Source: Microbacterium sp. UFMG61
GTDB taxonomy: Bacteria > Actinomycetota > Actinomycetes > Actinomycetales > Microbacteriaceae
Reading direction: 5' to 3'
DNA: 64,000 bases
NCBI RefSeq assembly: GCF_015354505.1
Contig: NZ_JACAFP010000001.1
Coordinates: forward strand, 26,040 to 90,039
Every line of letters starts with the position of its first letter. Position 1 is the stretch's first letter. A program made the translations under genes and the position numbers. A model generated the notes under the pieces. That model had not been told where the DNA came from. It did not search any database and saw only the letters and a program-made list of their open reading frames with translations. This document shows, in pieces, positions 60,266 to 64,000 of this stretch.

Positions 60266-61093
60266 ATGGATGTCGAAGGGATGCTGGCTGCGAGGCAGGG
60301 CGTCGCGCGAGTCGCCACGCTGCGTCGGCTGGGGGTGACGGAGCACGGGCTGCGGTCTGCGGTTCGAGGCGGCCGGGTCGTGTCGGTGTGCAGAGGGTGG
60401 GTGGCTCTTCGCGGAGCCGACCCGATGCTCGTCGCGGCTGCCAAGAGGGGCGTCGTGCTGAGCTGTGTGACGCTCGCGGGCCGGCGAGATCTGTGGGTGA
60501 CGTCAGCCGGAGAGCCGCATGTGGCGGCGCCGGCCAACTCGGGCCATGCGGGGTCCGTCCGCGGTGTCGTCCATTGGAATCGGCCGATCTTCCCTCGGGA
60601 TCCTGATGCACTGGAAGACTCGGTCGAGAATGCACTGGTCCTCGTCGCCCGGTGTCAGCCGCATGAGGATGCTCTGGCGACGTGGGAATCAGCGATGCGC
60701 ACGAAGGCCGTCGACCCCGATGTGCTCGCTCGCGCCGCATTGCCTCCGGCTGCCCGAGAGCTGCTGGCTGAGGCCCGGCCCTTCGCCGACTCGGGGACCG
60801 AGACGATCTTCCAGACACGACTCCGCTGGCTGGATGTGCCTCTCACGCCGCAGGTCTGGATTCTCGGCCATCGCGTGGACCTTCTGATCGGAGAGCGTCT
60901 GGTCGTGCAGATCGACGGTGGGCATCACGTCGGAGGCCAACGAAGCAGTGACATCGCGCACGATGCCGAGCTGATGCTTCACGGCTATCACGTCATCCGC
61001 ATCGGGTACGACCAGCTGATGAACCAATGGGGGTCGGTGCAGCACGTGATCCTCGCCGCGATCGCTCAGCGCCTGCATCTCCGTGATTGGTGA
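60266..61093 (+). CDS. AbiEi-like/DUF559 protein
   Basis: A 275-residue protein. The N-terminal part (ARQGVARVATLRRLGVTEHGLRSAVRGGRVVSVCRGWVAL) matches the winged-helix AbiEi-like domain common in actinobacterial type IV antitoxin-like proteins; the C-terminal part has the DUF559 (very-short-patch-repair-like) endonuclease fold: GTETIFQTRLRW, GHRVDLLIGERLVVQIDGGHHVGGQ and AELMLHGYHVIRIGYDQLM. The D-L-L-I and Q-I-D-G-x-x-H residues are the likely nuclease site. No cognate toxin is adjacent. It is flanked by 19-base repeats on the 3' side. Confidence 0.75.
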   Translation: MDVEGMLAARQGVARVATLRRLGVTEHGLRSAVRGGRVVSVCRGWVALRGADPMLVAAAKRGVVLSCVTLAGRRDLWVTSAGEPHVAAPANSGHAGSVRGVVHWNRPIFPRDPDALEDSVENALVLVARCQPHEDALATWESAMRTKAVDPDVLARAALPPAARELLAEARPFADSGTETIFQTRLRWLDVPLTPQVWILGHRVDLLIGERLVVQIDGGHHVGGQRSSDIAHDAELMLHGYHVIRIGYDQLMNQWGSVQHVILAAIAQRLHLRDW

Positions 61094-61196
61094 CCTCCGT
61101 GTTGGGCGGCCTCCTCCATGTCGGGCGGCTTCCTCCGTGTCGAGCGGCCTGCCGGTGACCACCGTGTCGGGCGGCTTCCTCCGTGTTGGGCGGCCT
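61094..61196. repeat. 19-base repeats after the DUF559-like gene
   Basis: CCTCCGTGTTGGGCGGCCT (61094-61112) is followed by degenerate copies at 61113-61131, 61132-61150, 61159-61177 and 61178-61196, each with minor changes (TCGGG, CGAGC). Related GGCGGCCTTCTC-type motifs are present at about 60100-60160 and 63950-63990, on either side of the DUF559-like and CopD genes. Confidence 0.65.
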
Positions 61197-61477
61197 CCCG
61201 CGGCCGATTCCTCCGCCCCTCGCAGAGTTCTCCGCCCCACGCGGTGCGGGCCAGAGGCGTGATGGGGTGGCCGACGGAACGCGGCCGATCAGGGTGTCTC
61301 AGGCGCCACTTTCGTCACATCTGCACCACGACACGCCCAGTAATAGCCCAAAACCCGCGAAATGACGCGGAAATGTCGGTCAGCGTTGGTACATTCGAGG
61401 CGGTCACTCGACCAACGGAGGGCAGTCGCCCTCCGCACCACAACGATGCGACGGTATCCTCGTCGCTGGAGGATGAC
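61197..61477. other. Gap before the HU gene
   Basis: No gene is supported. A small hairpin GGAGGGC-AGTC-GCCCTCC (about 61420-61437) lies in the HU leader. Upstream, GGTACATTCG may be part of the promoter. The rest is unremarkable. Confidence 0.35.
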
Positions 61478-61765
61478 ATGGCTGACAAGTCCATCACCAA
61501 GACCGAGCTCGTCGCGAGCATCGCTTCCGCCACCGGCCAGAGCCAGGCCACCGTCTCGGGTGTCCTCGACGCGCTGTTCTCCTCGGTCTCCGACGCTGTT
61601 GCCAAGGGCAGCAAGGTCTCGATCCCGGGCTGGATCTCGTTCGAGCAGGTCGCGACCGCAGCTCGCACGGGCCGCAACCCGCAGACCGGCGCCGAGATCA
61701 AGATCCCGGCCGGCCACCGCGTCAAGGTGACCGCTGGTTCCAAGCTCAAGGCTGCCGTCAAGTAA
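61478..61765 (+). CDS. HU-family DNA-binding protein
   Basis: A 95-residue HU protein. KTELVASIASATGQSQATVSGVLDALFSSV is the helical part and GRNPQTGAEIKIPAGHRVKVTAGSKLK the DNA-binding arm with the intercalating proline region. TTG-free, it starts with ATG after GGAGGATGAC. It bends DNA as a nucleoid protein. It lacks the long Lys/Ala-rich tail of mycobacterial HupB. Two hairpins follow, the first a probable terminator. Confidence 0.95.
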   Translation: MADKSITKTELVASIASATGQSQATVSGVLDALFSSVSDAVAKGSKVSIPGWISFEQVATAARTGRNPQTGAEIKIPAGHRVKVTAGSKLKAAVK

Positions 61766-61778
61766 GACCGCACCTCTT

Positions 61779-61835
61779 CGAAGGCCGCTCCCGACGTGTC
61801 GGGGGCGGCCTTCGGGCATCCGGCTTCGGATGCCC
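61779..61835 (+). terminator. Tandem hairpins after the HU gene
   Basis: CGAAGGCCGCTCCCGA (61779-61794) pairs with TCGGGGGCGGCCTTCG (61799-61814) with one mismatch, loop CGTG; a second perfect hairpin GGGCATCCG-GCTT-CGGATGCCC (61814-61835) follows. Together they should end the HU transcript. Confidence 0.75.
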
Positions 61836-61891
61836 GCAAGCGCCTCCCTCAGGCGGGCGAGCGGTCAGCCGCCGCGGCTTAGGCTTGAGGG

Positions 61892-63913
61892 GTGACCTCC
61901 CGCGCCGTCCAGACCCGCACGAGCCCCGCGTACCGCGTGGTCGGTCTCGCGATCCTGGTGGGCGCCGGTCTGATCGGCGCGATCGCCGCCCTCGCCCTCG
62001 GTGGAGGTGCGGCGCCCCTGCTGCTGGGCGATCCCGGCCCGGCGGTGCGGTGGGCGATCCCGATCGTCAAACTGGCCATGAACGTCTCCGCGGCCGCGAT
62101 GCTCGGCTCTCTCGTGCTGGCGCTGTTCGCTCTGCGCAGCGAGCAGAAGTCCTTCGACACGGCGCTGAACACGGCATCCATCGCGGCGGCGATCTTCACC
62201 GTGACCGCCGGCGTCAGTGCCTTCCTCGCCCTCGTCGCGGCGTTCAACCCGAAGATCAGCGCCGATCGCCAGTTCGGCGAACAGCTCGGTTTCTTCCTGC
62301 TGCAGACGGCTCTCGGGCAATCATGGCTGATCACGACGATCGTCGGATCCGTCATCACGGTGCTCGCGTTCGCGTGGCGCACCTGGACGCCGACGCTGAT
62401 CACGGCGCTGCTCGCCGCCGCATCCTTCCTCCCGCTGGCGACGCAGGGGCATTCGGGCGATCTCGCGGGGCACACCGTCGCCGTGAACTCGATCCTGCTG
62501 CACACGATCGGCGCCGCGGTCTGGCTCGGCGGGCTCATCCTCGTGGTCATCCTGCGCGACCGCTCGGGCGTCGGCACCGCGGCTCTCGTCAGCCGCTATT
62601 CGAGTCTCGCGATCGCCGCGTTCGCGGTGGTCGCCGTCTCGGGTCTCGCCCGCTCGGTGGTCGCGCTCGGCGACATCAGTGAGCTTCTGACGCCGTATGG
62701 CGGCATCCTGATAGCGAAGGCCGTGCTGCTCGTCGGCATGGGGCTGCTCGGCGCCTGGTACCGCATCCGTCTGATCCCGCGCCTCGAAGGCGCGAACGCG
62801 TCGCGCTGGTTCTGGATGCTGGTGCTGTGCGAGATCGCACTGATGGGTCTCGCCTCGGGTGCGGCCGCCGCTCTTGCGCGCACGCCTCCGCCGACCGGCG
62901 AAGAGGCCGCGTTCGAGCAGACGCCGGCCGAGAACCTCACCCGCTCACCCCTGCCGCCCGAGTTCACGATCGACCGCTGGTTCACGGCCTGGGACATCGA
63001 CATCCTCTGGCTGGTGGCCGCCGGCTTCGGACTGTTCTTCTACCTGGCGGGTGCATATCGACTCCGCAGGCGCGGCGACCGCTGGCCGATCCATCGCACG
63101 ATCTTCTGGGTGCTCGGCATGCTGCTGCTCGTGTGGGTCACCTGCGGCCCGATCAACGCGTACCAGGAGTACCTCTTCAGCGTGCACATGCTCGGGCACA
63201 TGATGCTGTCGATGGCGATCCCGCTGCTGCTGGTGTCGGGCGCACCGATCACCCTCGCGCTCCGCGCGGTCCACAAGCGCGACGACGGCACCCGGGGAGG
63301 CCGCGAGTGGATCATGTGGGCGGTGCACTCGCCGTTCGCGAAGGTGGTCACGCATCCGTTCGTCGCCGCGGGCATCTTCATCCTGTCGCTGTGGGCGTTC
63401 TACTTCACCGATCTGCTGCGGTGGTCGATGTATGAGCACCTGGGGCACGAGTGGATGGTCGCGCACTTCCTGATCTCGGGCTACCTGTTCGTGATGAGCC
63501 TCGTCGGCGCCGATCCGGTGCCGTACCGACTGCCGTATCCCGGTCGACTGATCACGCTCATCGCCGTGATGGCCATGCACGCGTTCTTCGGCATGGCGAT
63601 GATGATGCAGGAGGGTCTGCTCGTCGCGGACTGGTTCGGCTCGATGGGGCGCACCTGGGGCCCGGAACCCATGGACGACCAGTACATCGGTGGCGGTATC
63701 GCATGGTCGATCGGAGAGATCCCGACCCTGATCCTCGCGATCACGGTGGCGATCCAGTGGAGTCGCAGCGACACCAAGCTGCAGAAGCGCCGCGACCGGC
63801 ACGCCGACCGCACGGGTGAGGCGGAGCTCGAGGAGTACAACGCCCAGCTCGCGGCTCTCGCCGAGCGCGACCGGCGCGCGGCGGAGCGAGAGGCCGAGCG
63901 CCAGGCGCGCTGA
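61892..63913 (+). CDS. CopD and CtaG-type fusion membrane protein
   Basis: A 673-residue, ~14-helix membrane protein. The first half (LLHTIGAAVWLGGLILVVIL, SRYSSLAIAAFAVVAVSGLARS) matches the CopD copper-import domain; the second half (WDIDILWLVAAGFGLFFYLAG, HMLGHMMLSMAIPLLLVSGAPITLALRA, MHAFFGMAMMMQEGLL) matches the caa3-type CtaG/cytochrome c oxidase assembly family. It probably handles copper for cytochrome oxidase or resistance. A TAGGCT -10 lies 6 bases before the GTG at 61892, so it is leaderless. A charged coiled tail ends the protein. Confidence 0.9.
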   Translation: MTSRAVQTRTSPAYRVVGLAILVGAGLIGAIAALALGGGAAPLLLGDPGPAVRWAIPIVKLAMNVSAAAMLGSLVLALFALRSEQKSFDTALNTASIAAAIFTVTAGVSAFLALVAAFNPKISADRQFGEQLGFFLLQTALGQSWLITTIVGSVITVLAFAWRTWTPTLITALLAAASFLPLATQGHSGDLAGHTVAVNSILLHTIGAAVWLGGLILVVILRDRSGVGTAALVSRYSSLAIAAFAVVAVSGLARSVVALGDISELLTPYGGILIAKAVLLVGMGLLGAWYRIRLIPRLEGANASRWFWMLVLCEIALMGLASGAAAALARTPPPTGEEAAFEQTPAENLTRSPLPPEFTIDRWFTAWDIDILWLVAAGFGLFFYLAGAYRLRRRGDRWPIHRTIFWVLGMLLLVWVTCGPINAYQEYLFSVHMLGHMMLSMAIPLLLVSGAPITLALRAVHKRDDGTRGGREWIMWAVHSPFAKVVTHPFVAAGIFILSLWAFYFTDLLRWSMYEHLGHEWMVAHFLISGYLFVMSLVGADPVPYRLPYPGRLITLIAVMAMHAFFGMAMMMQEGLLVADWFGSMGRTWGPEPMDDQYIGGGIAWSIGEIPTLILAITVAIQWSRSDTKLQKRRDRHADRTGEAELEEYNAQLAALAERDRRAAEREAERQAR

Positions 63914-64000
63914 CCCCGGCTGCGAGAGGCTGCGGCGTGCAGCTTTCGGCTCCGTGTGGGGAGGCCTTCTCCGCGTGGGGAGGAGGATGCTGGCGCACGG
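63914..64000. other. Non-coding end of the window
   Basis: This short stretch holds GTGGGGAGGCCTTCTCCGCG-type repeats related to those near 60.1 and 61.1 kb. No gene is visible. Confidence 0.4.

Noticed and set aside
1..64000. tRNA, rRNA and CRISPR elements
   Set aside because: I scanned the intergenic gaps for cloverleaf-like or regularly spaced repeats and saw none; the tandem repeats found are REP-like or intragenic.

Overview
The window is high-GC DNA (roughly 70 percent) with short intergenic gaps, many ATGA/GTGA/TGATG gene overlaps, frequent GTG starts and -10-like hexamers only 6-9 bases before several start codons (leaderless-type initiation). With the gene content (long zinc-independent S14, HU, many ROK/LacI-regulated sugar ABC operons, WXG100-like proteins) this points to an actinobacterium of the Microbacteriaceae, most likely Microbacterium. 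No rRNA, tRNA or CRISPR array was seen.

Layout. 0-17 kb is ordinary chromosome: the end of a MATE exporter, an acyl-CoA synthetase, thioesterases, Lrp/LysE and XRE/MarR regulators, ribA, a zinc alcohol dehydrogenase, EamA exporters, a rhodanese, purB (with an apparent CTG start), a low-molecular-weight phosphatase, and a WXG100-like protein followed by a lipase-like T7SS-type effector. 17.2-22.6 kb holds a Doc-type toxin-antitoxin pair, a HisC-family aminotransferase and an E1alpha-E1beta-E2 branched-chain-type 2-oxoacid dehydrogenase operon.

22.6-30.8 kb is an accessory island, visibly richer in A+T than its flanks: a small HTH protein, an unknown protein overlapping an XRE+ImmA/IrrE metallopeptidase (toxin-antitoxin or defence-like), a membrane protein, a broken zinc-ribbon gene, an OLD-family ATPase/TOPRIM nuclease, a GNAT acetyltransferase, and what I consider the best discovery here: two tandem 50-residue peptide genes followed, with overlapping start and stop, by a MvdC/MvdD-like ATP-grasp ligase and a small membrane protein. 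This is a candidate graspetide (omega-ester/amide-linked RiPP) operon.

30.8-41 kb returns to core functions: aldo/keto reductase, EamA exporter with divergent LysR regulator, 2'-5' RNA ligase-like protein, and a ROK-regulated alpha-glucoside operon (binding protein, two permeases, GH13 glucosidase) followed by REP-like repeats. 40.9-48.7 kb is a zinc-homeostasis block: znuACB behind a Zur-like box and a zur-like Fur gene in an overlapping operon with two membrane proteins and a 619-residue anchored protein, ending with a 3-methyladenine glycosylase. 48.7-50.5 kb has a candidate small RNA and an HTH/DUF3800-like pair behind an 18-bp palindrome. 50.5-59.1 kb is a LacI-controlled galactoside operon (GH42, two permeases, binding protein, GH36). 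59.1-64 kb has rpmB-rpmG-rpsN, a DUF559-like protein embedded in short repeats, HU, and a CopD/CtaG-type fusion membrane protein.

Two sugar ABC systems lack their own ATPase and probably share one encoded elsewhere. Several repeat families recur across the window: a perfect or near-perfect inverted repeat in two places, a REP-like CCCTGAGC...GTCGAAGGG element that has also entered the coding sequence of E2, and a GGTCGT(T/C)GAGCGAG element that appears as an intergenic hairpin and as in-frame repeats.
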